Below, one piece after another: positions 42,780-54,685 of a stretch of 64,000 nt of DNA. This DNA comes from Taudactylus pleione. Lineage: Eukaryota > Chordata > Amphibia > Anura > Myobatrachidae. The position numbers were made by a program, and so were the translations under genes. The notes below the pieces were generated by a model. That model saw only the letters and a list, made by a program, of their open reading frames with translations, was not told the origin of the DNA and made no database searches. The number at the start of each line of letters is the position of its first letter. Position 1 is the first letter of the stretch. Where the stretch lies: the NCBI GenBank assembly GCA_031769625.1, contig JAUIMM010001247.1, positions 62,501-126,500 on the forward strand. The letters run 5' to 3'.

Positions 42780-45420
42780 AAACGGCAGGCACTCCTTTAA
42801 GTCCTAGCAAACATCAGCTCTGGGTGCCAGTTCAATACATAGTATTATAGATATAGGAATAAACAACACGGTACTCCCAGAGACTTGTAAGGATGAATGA
42901 AAAAATGAGGCAGACACTTCTGTGTCAAATTCATCGTTTCATGATCAACATAATTTCGTCAGGAACACCACATAAGTAACAAAAACATACCTTTATACTG
43001 GAGAATCACCCCGTGCACTGGTCCAGCCGCCGCTGTCAGAGGCGCGATGACGTCATCAACGTGAGTGACAAGTGCCGGCGTCACGGCAACCTCCGGGGGC
43101 GGGGCTGGGGAAACGTGTATACAGTACGTCACCAAGGAGACAGGTAAAACAACACATAGGCAGCTATTGTATTATCTGTGGAGCAAAAAGTAAATACATC
43201 AGTCAGCTGCAATAAAACACTATAATAGACATGTGGACAAGGGGATGAACTAGAACAGTGCTAAATGCGACTATACAATCTATCTATATCAAAAAGATAT
43301 AAAAATAAGATATATAAATGGGTGATAACCAGTCCTGCCAAAATAAGCGGACTAGTATGCTAACTCTGGACCAAAGTCCATGTTTCAATGTATCAATTAA
43401 ATAAAGCTGGCCAATGACAGTTGTTCATCAAGTCCTAGCGGGGATACAGTCTGGAGCTCTTGTATCCAAAAAGCTTCTTTACGTAGCAATGCCCTTCCTC
43501 GGTTACCACCTCTCAGGCTGGGGTCAATCATCTTATATTCGAACGAAGCTAAATTGTTGCGATGTTGTACGAAATGTCTCAGTACAGGCAAATCTGAGTT
43601 TTTGCCCTCCAGGGCCATCCTTATCGAGGTGCGATGAAGCGCCATCCTCTCCTTGAACATTCTTGTAGTCTTGCCAACATGTAGGAGTCCACAAGGGCAT
43701 TTAATGTAGTAGATGACAAATCGTGAAGAACAGGTTAAAGAATACTTGATGTTATACCTTTTGCCGGACCTGGGATGCATAAAGAAAATGACCCGTGTCC
43801 AGGTAACACGTTGTACAGCCCAGACACTTAAAGTTCCCGGGTTTCCTGGTAAGATAGTGAGTGTTGGTCGGTTGATCTCTGCCAGTCACATCATTGCGTA
43901 CCAGGAGATCTTTTAAATTCTGTCCTCTTGTAACACGATAAAAGCTTTCTATGGTTTAAAGTAGGAAGATCCGGATCCTCATTGATTAAGGGCCAAGCAT
44001 GTTCCGCTACCTTAGTAAGTTGTTCACTTGCCGTAGTATATTCACTGGCCCAGATGGTTTTATTACTGACATTTTTCTTAGTCGATGACATCAAGGTATT
44101 GTTTCTAGACAGAGCCAGGACCTTCTCCTTGGCAAGTTTCAGCATTCTTGGATTATAACCTCTGCTAATAAATTTGTTGAACATTAAATCCATCTCAATG
44201 ATAGCATCTTTGGGATCACTGCAAATATGTAGAGCTCTTACAAATTGAGAAAAAGGAAGCCCTCTTTTGAGGGGTTCTGGATGGAGACTTCCTGCTTCCA
44301 ACAGAGTATTTCTGTCTGTACTTTTGTGATAGACAGAAGTGCTCAACCTGTTATTAACTGCAATCTGGACATCCAGAAAGTGTAGGGATTGGTAACTGGT
44401 CTCACAAGTGAACTTTACCGTATCTCCAATCTGGTTGATACTATCTACCATGCTCCAGAACTCCTCTTCACTACCATTCCAAATTAAAAAAATGTTGTCT
44501 ATGTACCTTGTGTAGCCCTTGATATTTTCGGCTCTTATCTGGTATAGAAAAAAACTGATCTTTTTCGACTTCGAACATGTAGGCATTAGCATAAGCTCAT
44601 GGCGCAACTGAGTCTTTGTATATAGAACTGCCCGTCGAATAAAATATAATTCCGGGTTAATGTTAACTCTAATAACTTGATTAAAAAGTCCAGCATACTT
44701 TGGATTGTTGGTGATTAATCTTCTAGTGGCCTCTAAACCCACCTGATGAGGAATGCTGGTGTAGAGGTTCAGAACGTCCATGGTGCAAAGCAAATCTTGT
44801 GGAAAAGATTGTTGTCATTCTTCCAATTTCAATAAGAAAGAGGTGGTATCCTTAAGAAAGGTATATTCAGACTATATAACTGGCTGCAGGTATACATCCA
44901 AAAACTGTGAAATTCTATAATATAGAGAATCGTGTGCCCCGATGATCGGCCGGCCAGATGGATCATTGACCAATTTGTGGAGTTTGGGGAGCGTATAGAG
45001 CAGTGGAGTTATTAGGAAGTCCTGCTGCAATCCTTTAGTTAGCTCCTTAGAAATAATGTTGTCAAGCACTGCTTGTGCTAAAATATCATCCACGCCTGTC
45101 TTGAATGTCATGGTAGGATCCTGTGCCAGTTTCCCATATACCTGGTTGTTACTTAGCTGTGAGTAAATTTCTGGTTTGTATTGATGGAGATTTTGCACCA
45201 ATATTCCTCCTCCCTTATCTGCTGTGTGAATCACAATATCCTTGTAGCTTCTAAGATCTTGGAGCACCTTGTACTCCCCTTTACTTAAATTCAGTTGAAG
45301 CTTACAGCCCTGTTATTCAGTCTGGCTGTGAAATTTTTCAAGGAGGGATTCGAGGATGTTTGGTCAAACATCGAAGTCTTCAAGAAAGGAAAAGACTCTT
45401 CATCGCTATTGCGGGTCTGT
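42780..45420 (-). pseudogene. Broken Penelope-like element (RT + GIY-YIG)
   Basis: Read from right to left. Near 45390-45270: 'ILESLLEKF', 'LSKGEYKVLQDLRS', then 'IVIHTADKGGGILV' (the IKPADKGG motif). Near 45000: 'LYTLPKLHK' and 'GRPIIG'. Near 44775: 'CTMDVLNLYTSIPH' (RT motif A, Asp kept). Near 44490: 'RYIDNIFLIW', where the catalytic Y-x-D-D is Y-I-D-N. Near 43930: 'LKDLLVRND' then a cysteine-rich linker (KCLGCTTC). At 43780-43397: a GIY-YIG endonuclease ('VIYYIKCPCGLLHVGKT'). In-frame stops near 44876 and 44820 and frameshifts near 43925 and about 43780 inactivate it. The untranslated part extends to about 42780. Confidence 0.93.
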
Positions 45421-47418
45421 GACCTTAGTGGACATAGGCTGTCAGCGGGTCCTGGTGAGCGGAGCTGTGACCTTAGTGGACGTATGCTGGTTGCGGGTCC
45501 CGGTGATTGGAGCTGTGACAGCAGTAGGTGTAGCTAGAAGGAAGCTCTGGTATCCTTCACAGAATCATACAGATAATTGTCACTTAACCAACTTATAAGT
45601 CAATGGAGTCTATTCATGAAGCAGAGAAAAGGCCTTTATCAGAGATAACCAGAGTTTTCACTGCTTCCCCCTATTCATAGAAGGGGTCACCCATGAGAAA
45701 TCTGAGATTCCCTCAGCGGTGCCCCTGCTTAGTATATACAGTAGTATAAGGAGAGCGATGCACAGGCACACGGAGACCTCGGCTTTCCCTGACACTTCTA
45801 CATATTTTTTCTCCATCTCATGATGGCGGAATGAGCCCCCTGAGGGGAGAAGATCGAGGAACACTCCTGTCTCCCCGCCTCCTCCCTGTACTCATCCCCG
45901 CCTCCTGCCTGTACTCATCCCCGCACTCTCCCCTGTACTCTCCCCACCCCTTCTCTAATGCTGGCCAATCAGAGGAGCCCCATGGAGAATAAACAAAAGC
46001 ACTGTGCCGCTGCCTGCTCCTTGTGTGACTGGGACAGAGTAGTTTCTGACCTGGAATATGCCTGGTGGTCACTTTACACAGGAGTGCTGACTTGCTGAGT
46101 CCCTACCGCACTACAGTACTGTCCCAACGCCACCGCTCCACACCCCCCCACCGCCACTATGTTCTCACACCCGCTGCTGTCACCCCACCACCCACCCACT
46201 GCTCTGTCTGCCCCGGGTCACTTCAGACTGTTCACTCCCTGCTGTCGGTGGCTCTCAGTCCCTGATGTACCAGCCAGTGTTATGATTGTGCTGCTCCCTG
46301 TGTCACTCGGCCCCCCTGTCCCTGATCTGCCGGAGGATGCTGCCAGCACATGGGCACACTGAGGATCCAGCACTGCAGGAGCTGAAGACAATATGTTTAA
46401 AATCTATGAAAATTAATGTACATGTATATAATAGTGCCTACACATATAGATCTGCAAGCTACATTGCTGTCCATAGCGCAGCGAATTGCGATATGCGGGG
46501 CATGAGATGGACTCCCGCGACCAGAGACACGCGTTCGTGTCTCCATACGATACAATGGGGGACGCTCTCCCGTGATCAGGGATGCGCTTTTGCGTCTTCA
46601 TAGGCTTGAATGGAGAAACACTCCCGTGATCGTGGACACATCAGAGCATAGCGTGGCACAAAGTGCGATTCGCGGGCATGTTTGTGCCGTGGTCAGCCAC
46701 AATGAATGTGGGCGCATCTGTATATGGCACAAGAGTATATAGAATCAAAAACAATGATTTATTTAGCAGTAGGTGTCTCAGCAGCTCCAGGTTGCCATCT
46801 GCTGGCCGATGATAGGGGCGTGCCGCGGTGAGCAGAGCAGGGGATTGGCTGGGCTGCAGTACCCACTATAGTGAGTAAATCCATTTACCAACGGTCATCC
46901 CTCTAGCAGATGCCACTCCTGACATTAGAATCTTAGGGGTCACCCCAATTAGGTACGCGCTGCTGTTCCTCTTTGAATTCGCATAGCGAATTAATTTTGC
47001 AATCCAATTAGCAACTCGCACTGAACCAGAGTGAATTTGCATTTTTCCATTCGCACCTCACTGAGGATGAGACATGGAAAGGAAAATCTTAATTTTAGAA
47101 ATGTCGGTAAACCGTGCTGAACCCCTTGGACACCCCACTAATATCTAGTTGGATTAGAGAATTCTCAGGTGCGCACATTCGTGCGAAGTCATCGAGTTTC
47201 ATGAAAACTCGCGACCCACCATTCACACCTAATTGGATTAACCCCCTTGACTGGGAGTGAATCCAGCTGCTGGGCAATGGGAGTAGCTTCGTGCCCATAA
47301 GTGAGTAAGTATAATACACTACACCCATTTTTCCTATACGCTTTCAGGACAGGATTATATCACAGTGCAGTAAGCTTCGGGAGGGAAATTCACTTTCAGC
47401 GTTTAGCAATCCCCCTTA
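45421..47418. other. Intergenic, no gene recognised
   Basis: Two diverged copies of a roughly 57-bp repeat (gtgaccttagtggac) occur at 45418-45530. A C-rich stretch occupies 45840-46380 and a purine/pyrimidine-mixed stretch follows. None of the open frames matches a family or has paired splice sites. Confidence 0.45.
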
Positions 47419-47422
47419 GCAG

Positions 47423-47690
47423 TGCCGTAGCTAGACGGCAGTGCGCCCAGTGCAGCACTGCCGCCCCTCTCACTCTCTCCGCCCCCCCCCCCGAGCGCTA
47501 ACCCTACCTTCCAGCAGCAGGAGGTCGGGATCTTCCGCCAATTTTTCAATGTCCGGCGCGCACCAGCCGGAGGTCTCTATCTGCAGACCTCCGGCACAGA
47601 AAATTGTGTGGCCGGTGCCGCTGCTGGATGGCGCCCGGTGCACATGACCCCTCAGCCCCCCCCTAGTTGCGGCCTTGCCCTTAGTCACAG
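47423..47690. mobile_element. GCCGTAGCTAG-family non-autonomous element, copy 1
   Basis: Starts gtgccgtagctagacgg and ends ccctagttgcggcc. The interior has the GC-rich 'cagtgc...gcactg' and 'ggcgcccggtgcac' blocks also present in the copy at 56348. Confidence 0.65.
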
Positions 47691-48039
47691 ACAATGCACA
47701 CTGGGACAGACAATACTGCTTCACTGCAAAGACTATAGGAGACATTGTGCAGTTACTGTTCGAAGTATCTGAAGTGTGTTAATTATTTTAGATATAAAGG
47801 GTTTTAGAAACCTAGACAGACGCTGAAGTTTGGGGGAGTCAGTCCTATAATTATACCATCAGAGGGATAATTCTAAAAGACAGACATTGACTGGTAACTT
47901 GTCACCTGAGAGCTAATTAAACTGGGAGCTACTAGAAAAGGCTGCATTGGCTTAAAAGCTTTAATAAGGAAATTGCTACATTGTATCAGCTGAGGTTCAA
48001 ATGGAAGAAGATACAGTTTCATACCACTTTTATACCTAA

Positions 48040-48420
48040 ATTCCGGGTCTGACCCAGAGGTTGGAACATGGTTCCAAACCGGATCAGACCCGGAATTTAG
48101 CCGGCGCCGACCCAGGAAATTCCCGAGTCGGCGCCGTTCACACCAGAGCCGGGTCTGCAGTGCCTGGCTTTTCCGGCGTGGAAGTGGACGCTTGGAGATG
48201 TCATCTCCAAGCAACACTGAAGCCGGCCGGGATGCAGCCCACTCCAGGATCGCGCCTTTTACACTGCAGGGTTTCACGGGTTAAACCCTGCAAGTTACCT
48301 GGGTTAGTTGCTGGGTCACTCCACCCAGGAATCCATCCCTCTCCCCTTTTACACCAAGGAGCTACCGGGTTATCCCTGTAATAACCTGGGATTTAGCTCT
48401 GATGTAAAAGGGGCATCAGC
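48040..48420. repeat. Palindromic GC-rich element
   Basis: A hairpin at 48040-48101 pairs 'aaattccgggtctgaccc' with 'ggatcagacccggaattt'. A second 'gtcggcgcc'/'ggcgccgac' pair follows. The right part contains 'ttttacaccaagg' and 'gtaaaaggggc' stretches, consistent with a MITE whose outer ends I could not fix. Confidence 0.55.
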
Positions 48421-48955
48421 TAGAGGGGTAGGGAAACATCAGCACGAAATTAGTATATGTACGTAAACTCCTTCTCTGGTTTCTGCAATCTTGTCCCTTA
48501 GAGGTATAGAGCTGGGGGGTAAATATATGAAAGTCCATTTAGGAGTTCTAAATTAGCTGCCAATTACTATAGCAATTACCACCAGCCGGCAGCCTCATAC
48601 GTTATCAGGAGGAGAAGTATTGTATCAGCACAACAAGAAGTGACATATACTGTACTTTACAGGACTCAAAGTATATGAAGGACCTGGATCTACACTGTAC
48701 TATATCTGGGCACTATACAAACTATATAAACATTATAAACATTTAGCATCGCAGGTAGAACATACTGAAGTTAAGGAGTTTGCACTGGAAGGAATAGAAT
48801 GTACTTTTTGTTTGTAATATCCTATTGTTCTGTATATTTGTATATCCCTGTGTATGAAAGTATTGATGAGTAAAAGGCCAGGATTCAGTGTTCATTGTTA
48901 ATATCACACTATAAAAAACAAACAAAAAAGACTTAACCTATTGTGATTTAGTTAC
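48421..48955. other. Unassigned
   Basis: AT-rich; no gene or bounded repeat recognised. Confidence 0.4.
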
Positions 48956-48991
48956 CTGAGGTGTGGCGAGACGTATTCAAGTTTGCTGCGC
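48956..48991 (-). CDS. Putative 36-nt exon, minus strand
   Basis: On the minus strand a strong acceptor (ccttctttctcctttag) and a donor (CTCAG|gtaact) bound 36 bases. If joined to the putative exon at 49642-49690 the frame is open (LRSKLEYVSPHL). No protein family is recognised; it could equally be part of a 5' UTR or a chance pair of sites. Confidence 0.22.
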
Positions 48992-49641
48992 CTAAAGGAG
49001 AAAGAAGGAGGACAGGTGATTTAGACTGCTATGTACTTAGACAGTGATGTATCATGTAACTTACTGATGTACTACACAATGGGGAATATAACTGCTGTAA
49101 TCTAAACCCTAGTGTAGGCTGACCCAAGCGAGCCCAGATACTACATTATTGTACACATTCTAGCTTGGTTGGAGGCACTTGTGGGTAACCCCGTTACATT
49201 TATATGTTCAGGTATCAATGATTTATGATGTATTTATTATTAGAACTCTCCCCATTGCTCGCTGTTCTCAGTGTGTACATGAAATGTGATGTAAATATTA
49301 TCTCACCATTAGTACAGACAGATGAAGCTTTAGAAACTCTTCAGTTTGCTGTTTTAGTGCCTGAGATCTGGCGCACGAGGCTGGTCGCAGGACTAAGTCT
49401 CCAGTCATTGGCTGGGAAAGCGGCCGTGTTTCAGTACAGCTCTGCGAGATCCTTTCTTTCAGGGATTGCTCCTTAAGGAGAGCCGGAAGCAGCGTCCGCA
49501 ATCTGAACGCGATGTAGATAAGCGATGGGGTATTGGGGATATAAATTGAAGCTAGTTGGATAAATATTGCAGGGAAGATGTGTTTTACTGCAGGAGGGGG
49601 ATGGGACATGATCCAGACCATACAGGGTTAAAGTTACTCAC

Positions 49642-49690
49642 AAGAGCGAGGAGGTCCAGTCCAGAAGAAGGAGGCGATGAATCAAAGGCA
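49642..49690 (-). CDS. Putative 49-nt exon, minus strand
   Basis: Minus-strand acceptor gtttccttttag and consensus donor gtgagtaact bound 49 bases that read PLIHRLLLLDWTSSL in the frame compatible with the exon at 48956. The intron between them would be 650 bases with good ends. The hydrophobic stretch is suggestive but no ATG or further exon was found. Confidence 0.22.
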
Positions 49691-49789
49691 CTAAAAGGAA
49701 ACGTGCAGGAATGTACTCTCTCTTCCTAAGGAATCTTTCCCACCCGCCATCCCTACTAACACCTAAAATGTTTCTTTTGGTAGTTGGGC

Positions 49790-50423
49790 GTCCGGGAAAA
49801 TGCAATTGCTAATTTAATATAATCAAGGTACGTTGTCAATGATGTGATGGGAGGATGATATAACCTCTGGGGCCATGTAATGATTGGGCACGCTTTCTGG
49901 AATGGATTGAATCATGCCGGGTAGAACACACCTATGTCGGTGTATGACACCTGTGTCAGTGTGGGCAGCAGTGCTGCCAGTAGTATCACGGCTCCCTTTG
50001 TTGGATGATGGAATGTGAAGGCTTCTCCCAAGTTGACCATTGCGAGGGCACTGGGTCCAAAATCGGACGTCACCCCTCTAGTGAGGGAGGAGTGACTGAG
50101 GTCTTGGCTTCATGGTCAGTAGGATTGGAGAACCAAGTCTGTTCGAATTGGGTGAGCTCAGATGGGCCCATCTGTGGATGAGTAGGTAGGAGTACCCACC
50201 CCAATTACTGAATTGAATAATGTGTTTGCAATTGATTTTTCCAGGACACAAACTTTATGGAAGTGATAAATAAATTGGATCTTCTGCCAGCTGTGGGGTC
50301 TTGTGTCTTTATTCAATGGGGTCCAGAGGTGGTCATGAGGAATGCTATAAAGATGCTACTAGGAAGTAGGCACAAGGGAAGCCCCTCATACCGAGGCGGC
50401 TTATGACAATCTGTATCTTGCAG
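49790..50423 (+). repeat. Diverged copy of the microexon unit
   Basis: Shares, in order, the unit's 'aaaatgcaattg' and 'aaggtac' block, three decayed 25-bp-like repeats (cacctatgtcggtg), the 'atcacggctcc' block, 'ttggagaa', and 'tgtttgcaattgatttttcc' with 'ttatggaagtga'. About 110 bases later, where a microexon would start, there is an acceptor-like 'ctgtatcttgcag' (ending 50423), but the sequence after it does not read as the 11-residue repeat. Confidence 0.75.
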
Positions 50424-50887
50424 AACTCCCTCAGCTTCGGGAATGACCCTACTGATTGTGAGATCCAGTTTCAGGTGCAGAGCTGCACTGATCACACGAG
50501 TCAGCACCGGAGAATAACACAGATCACTGCTGATAAATATGGACTTATTATAGGTCAGCACAAGCCCCCAAACAGGGCCAGATTAAGGTTTGCCTGGACC
50601 AGGGCAACTAACTTGTGGGGGCTCCTACCAATAAAATTGTCAATATAATATATTAGTGATGTTAATAAAAAGTGGTGATGTGTGGGGGGCCCTCCAGAGT
50701 GTGGGGGGCCCCTGGGCGACCGCATTTGGCCTCTCGTTGTTAATAGGTAAGGAAAGCAATGAGTACTTGGTCATTTTAGATATCTCAGAGCTGTTTTGTG
50801 CTATTTCATAGTCTTGTTTCTCTGTTATCCTTTATATTTAATGCTTTTCTCAGTACTGTAAGCCTTCTCTTTTTTATGCTGAGATTA
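50424..50887. other. Unassigned
   Basis: No gene seen. A 'gtggggggccc' stretch near 50680-50720 may be the edge of another non-autonomous element. Confidence 0.35.
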
Positions 50888-51055
50888 AGGGGTATAATTA
50901 CCAAGGTGAGAGTTATTAGAAGTGGAGATGTTGCCAATAGCAACCAATCAGATTCTACTTATGTAACTAGCACCTTCTAGAAGATAATAGATAGTCTGAC
51001 TGGTTGCTATGGGCAACATCTCCCTTTTAAAAACTCACTTTAGTAAAGTTACCCC
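50888..51055. mobile_element. Small MITE, AAGGGGTATAATTAC ends
   Basis: Left arm aaggggtataattaccaagg pairs with right arm ctttagtaaagttacccct. 'gttgccaatagcaaccaatc' pairs with 'gactggttgctatgggcaac'. A related 'catagcaaccaatcag' occurs at about 39956 in the 3' UTR of the NIDO gene. Confidence 0.75.
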
Positions 51056-51184
51056 TGGTGGTGTTATTATTGTGTGGATACTAAGAAGAGAGAAAGGGTG
51101 AGAGTGTTGAGGAGGAAGATGGCCCATGAGGTAGGACAGGGGGGTTTGAGGAGGCTAGCCAGGCTGCAAATATAACATCTAGCA

Positions 51185-51600
51185 GGAATATACACATATT
51201 ATATGCATAAATGGATAAGTATCCCCTGATACGTACAAATATTATATGCATACATCATGGATAAGTATCCCCTGTGACGTACACATATTATATACATACA
51301 TGGATAAGTATCCCCTGTTACATACACATATTATATACATACATGGATAAGTATCCCCTGTGACGTACACATATTATATACATACATGGATAAGTATCCC
51401 CTGTTACATACACATATTATATACATACATGGATAAGTATCCCCTGTTACATACACATATTATATACATACATGGATAAGTATCCCGTGTGACGTACACA
51501 TATTATATACATACATGGATAAGTATCCCCTGTGACGTACACATATTATATGCATACATGGATAAGTATCCCCTGATACATACAAATATTTGGGATCCAA
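51185..51600. repeat. 43-bp minisatellite (about 9-10 copies)
   Basis: The unit contains 'acatggataagtatcccctg' and 'acacatattatatacat'. Alternating 'tgacg'/'ttaca' variants. Confidence 0.93.
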
Positions 51601-52109
51601 CAAGCAGGAACACAGTAATGCCGTCTGTACTAATAGCAATGCAGCGGGGCCATTATAAAAGGTCCTTGTCACACTATCCTCAGACATCGAATGATCATGG
51701 AAATACAGATGAGGATGAGAAGAAACAAATTCTGCCACTGAATATCACAGAGGGCGTTACGCCACGTCACAGGTGCCAGCATATACAGTAGCGATGAGGT
51801 TTTAATTTTTTTTTTCTTTAAATACATAAAGCATGAAAATGTATGTAGTGTTATATGACATTTGTGTAACGTGTTTGACTTCATAGTCTAAACATATTTT
51901 ACAATCATTACAAGTTCATGTATTGTCCCATGCATGGACATAGCTGTAGTGGGGCACTCCCATGGGGCATGGATTCCCCACACCCAGGTCTTATAGTTGT
52001 CTACTAAATTCCTGGAATTGCCGATGAAGACAATAGGTGAGACCCCATGGCTTATCTGAAAAGGTGGACTCATTGGTGCTCATATAGGTGGGGGCATTGC
52101 ACTGTGACA

Positions 52110-52325
52110 TAATACGTACTGAGGCACTGTAACATGGCACAGTACGTACTGAGGCACTGTAACATGGCACAGTACGTACTGAGGCACTGTAACATGGCAC
52201 AGTACGTACTGAGGCACTGTAACATGGCACAATATGTACTGAAGGCACTGTAACATGGCACAATATGTACTGAAGGCACTGTAACATGGCACAATATGTA
52301 CTGAAGGCACTGTAACATGGCATAA
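52110..52325. repeat. 30/31-bp minisatellite (about 7 copies)
   Basis: The unit contains 'ggcactgtaacatggcacag'. The first units are 30 bp; the last ones gain one base (gaaggcact). Confidence 0.93.
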
Positions 52326-53250
52326 TCTGAATTAGAGGAAAAAAAAAAAAATGATGAGCAGATACCATAGGAGGAAGTGCCAACATTGAAAGGTATCAAA
52401 GACAGCAAAGGTGTCCACCAAAGTCTGCTGCAAGGTGGGACGGGCTTGGCTGGCTAGGTCCCTTGATCCTGTAGAGTATTATCAATGTTGACGAGGAGGA
52501 TAAACAAAATAGTGCAAGATGGTAATTGCAATGAGATAACAGTGTACACACATGAACACAAAGCTCTGACTAAACTACCTAAGACTTATCCTACCTAGTC
52601 TATACTGCCTAACCATAGCTAATCTAGGCTGAGGGAGGGGAATTTATCACTACCTAGTCTATACTGCCTAACCATAGCTAATCTAGGCTGAGGGATGGGA
52701 ATTTGTCACTACCTAGTCTAAAATACCTAATAGTAGCCAACTACTACTGTAAGGAAATATATACATGATATAGAAATAAGCAGTACAGAGACTGCCAGTA
52801 ATCTCAGGGTGATTTATGCAACATGTGGAGGACAGTCCGCAGTGTGGAGTGAAACGCTGCAGAAACTAATGAGAGAAGCACAAGGAATAGCTGACACATA
52901 TATATAACAGAATACAGTACATATGCATAGAGACCAGTTTGCAGACTACAAAACTGCACCAAGGAATGTACAGAGGGCGGCAGCTCAATCAGGACCGACT
53001 GCGGCCAGTTCGCACGGATCACTGGCTCTGTTGCACAAAAGATAGAAGGTGTGCGCCCGAGACGCTGCCTGTCCCAAGTACAAATCCAGCTCTGTAAGCA
53101 GCACTGTACATGTGTTTGGATGCATGGAGGAAAAGGAACCATGCTGCAGGAAGAACGGGGATCTGAGGATTAACTTGTAATGGAATCAGGAACGTGAAGG
53201 GTCTGCAAAGCGGACATCAGCGGGATACACAAGGAGTAATGCAATAGTGA
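52326..53250. other. Unassigned with a short duplication
   Basis: A segment of about 57 bp (ctagtctatactgcctaacc) is repeated two to three times at 52595-52740. No gene recognised in the rest. Confidence 0.5.
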
Positions 53251-53254
53251 GGGC

Positions 53255-53890
53255 AGAAGGCAGCAGAGATCCTGCACAGACAATCAGTCAGAGAATAGCA
53301 GAGATCCTGCACAGACAATCAGTCAGGGAATAGCAGAGATCCTGCACAGACAATCAGTCAGGGAATAGCAGAGATCCTGCACAGACAATCAGTCAGGGAA
53401 TAGCAGAGATCCTGCACAGACAATCAGTCAGGGAATAGCAGAGATCCTGCACAGACAATCAGTCAGGGAATAGCAGAGATCCTGCACAGACAATCAGTCA
53501 GGGAATAGCAGAGATCCTGCACAGACAATCAGTCAGGGAATAGCAGAGATCCTGCACAGACAATCAGTCAGGGAATAGCAGAGATCCTGCACAGACAATC
53601 AGTCAGGGAATAGCAGAGATCCTGCACAGACAATCAGTCAGGGAATAGCAGAGATCCTGCACAGACAATCAGTCAGGGAATAGCAGAGATCCTGCACAGA
53701 CAATCAGTCAGGGAACAGCAGAGATCCTGCACAGACAATCAGTCAGGGAACAGCAGAGATCCTGCACAGACATCAGTCAGGGAACAGCAGAGATCCTGCA
53801 CAGACATCAATCAGGGAACAGCAGAGATCCTGCACAGACATCAGTCAGAGAATAGCAGAGATCCTGCACAGACATCAGTCAGGGAGTAAC
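53255..53890. repeat. 35-bp minisatellite (about 18 copies)
   Basis: The unit contains 'gagatcctgcacagacaatc' and 'agtcagggaatagca'. The last five units lose one base (acatcagt) and carry 'aacagca', giving a clear directional gradient. Confidence 0.96.
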
Positions 53891-54685
53891 AGAGATGGAG
53901 ACTGACAGGAGCAGAGTACACAGGGAAGGCAAACCCAGGGTTATAGACCTGATGCTCTGGTAACCAGCAGCTGTTACAAGGGAGGATAATATAGGGCTCG
54001 CAGGTGATGGCCATCAGGGCATGAGCCAGTCCTGATTTATGCTAAACAGCTCTCCTGAATCCCATATTAACCAGGCTTGCCAGGGCAGAGTGTGACACTG
54101 GCATATTGTCCACTGATGGCATCACAATGTTTCATAAAGTGAAGTGTGTGGTATAATGAGAACTAGGGGCAATACATTAACTATGGCATTTCTATGGGGC
54201 ATAAAATGAGGAGAGCATTTGTATGGGGCATAACATAACTAGGGTACTAAATAAACAACTGTTGCAGAGAATGGGGTCTCTCTAGAAGCACTGGGGTAGA
54301 GGCACCTTCAACTGCTGCAATTGTGCCAATAAGGTGCCGGCTACACCTCTGGTCCCATGGTTCAGTCACTAGGGTCATCACTAAGACTATCACCCTCAGC
54401 AAAGCTGTTATTCTACCTGATTGGCCGATATAAAAGTCTGCATGTGGCTGAATCACACAATAGTCACATTGGTCACCGCTCTGTGTGCCTGTATATAGTG
54501 TCGCCCACATCTGTGCCTGGAATAGACCTATACATCCTCTTATGACAGCAGCGATCTTCATTATCAGCGCACATTCACACCAGTCCTATCCTGTATCTAG
54601 AAGACCCTGTGACATAACCAGATCTCAGCATCCGCTCTCCTGTAACATTTGTGCATCAAACCCCTCAACACGCCCCAAAACAAGC
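53891..54685. other. Unassigned
   Basis: No gene or bounded repeat recognised. Confidence 0.4.

Noticed and set aside
50424..50474. Exon-like segment after 'ctgtatcttgcag'
   Set aside because: The donor (gtgcag) is poor, the microexon frame meets a stop, and no domain is recognised. It is mentioned only as the site of a possible decayed microexon.
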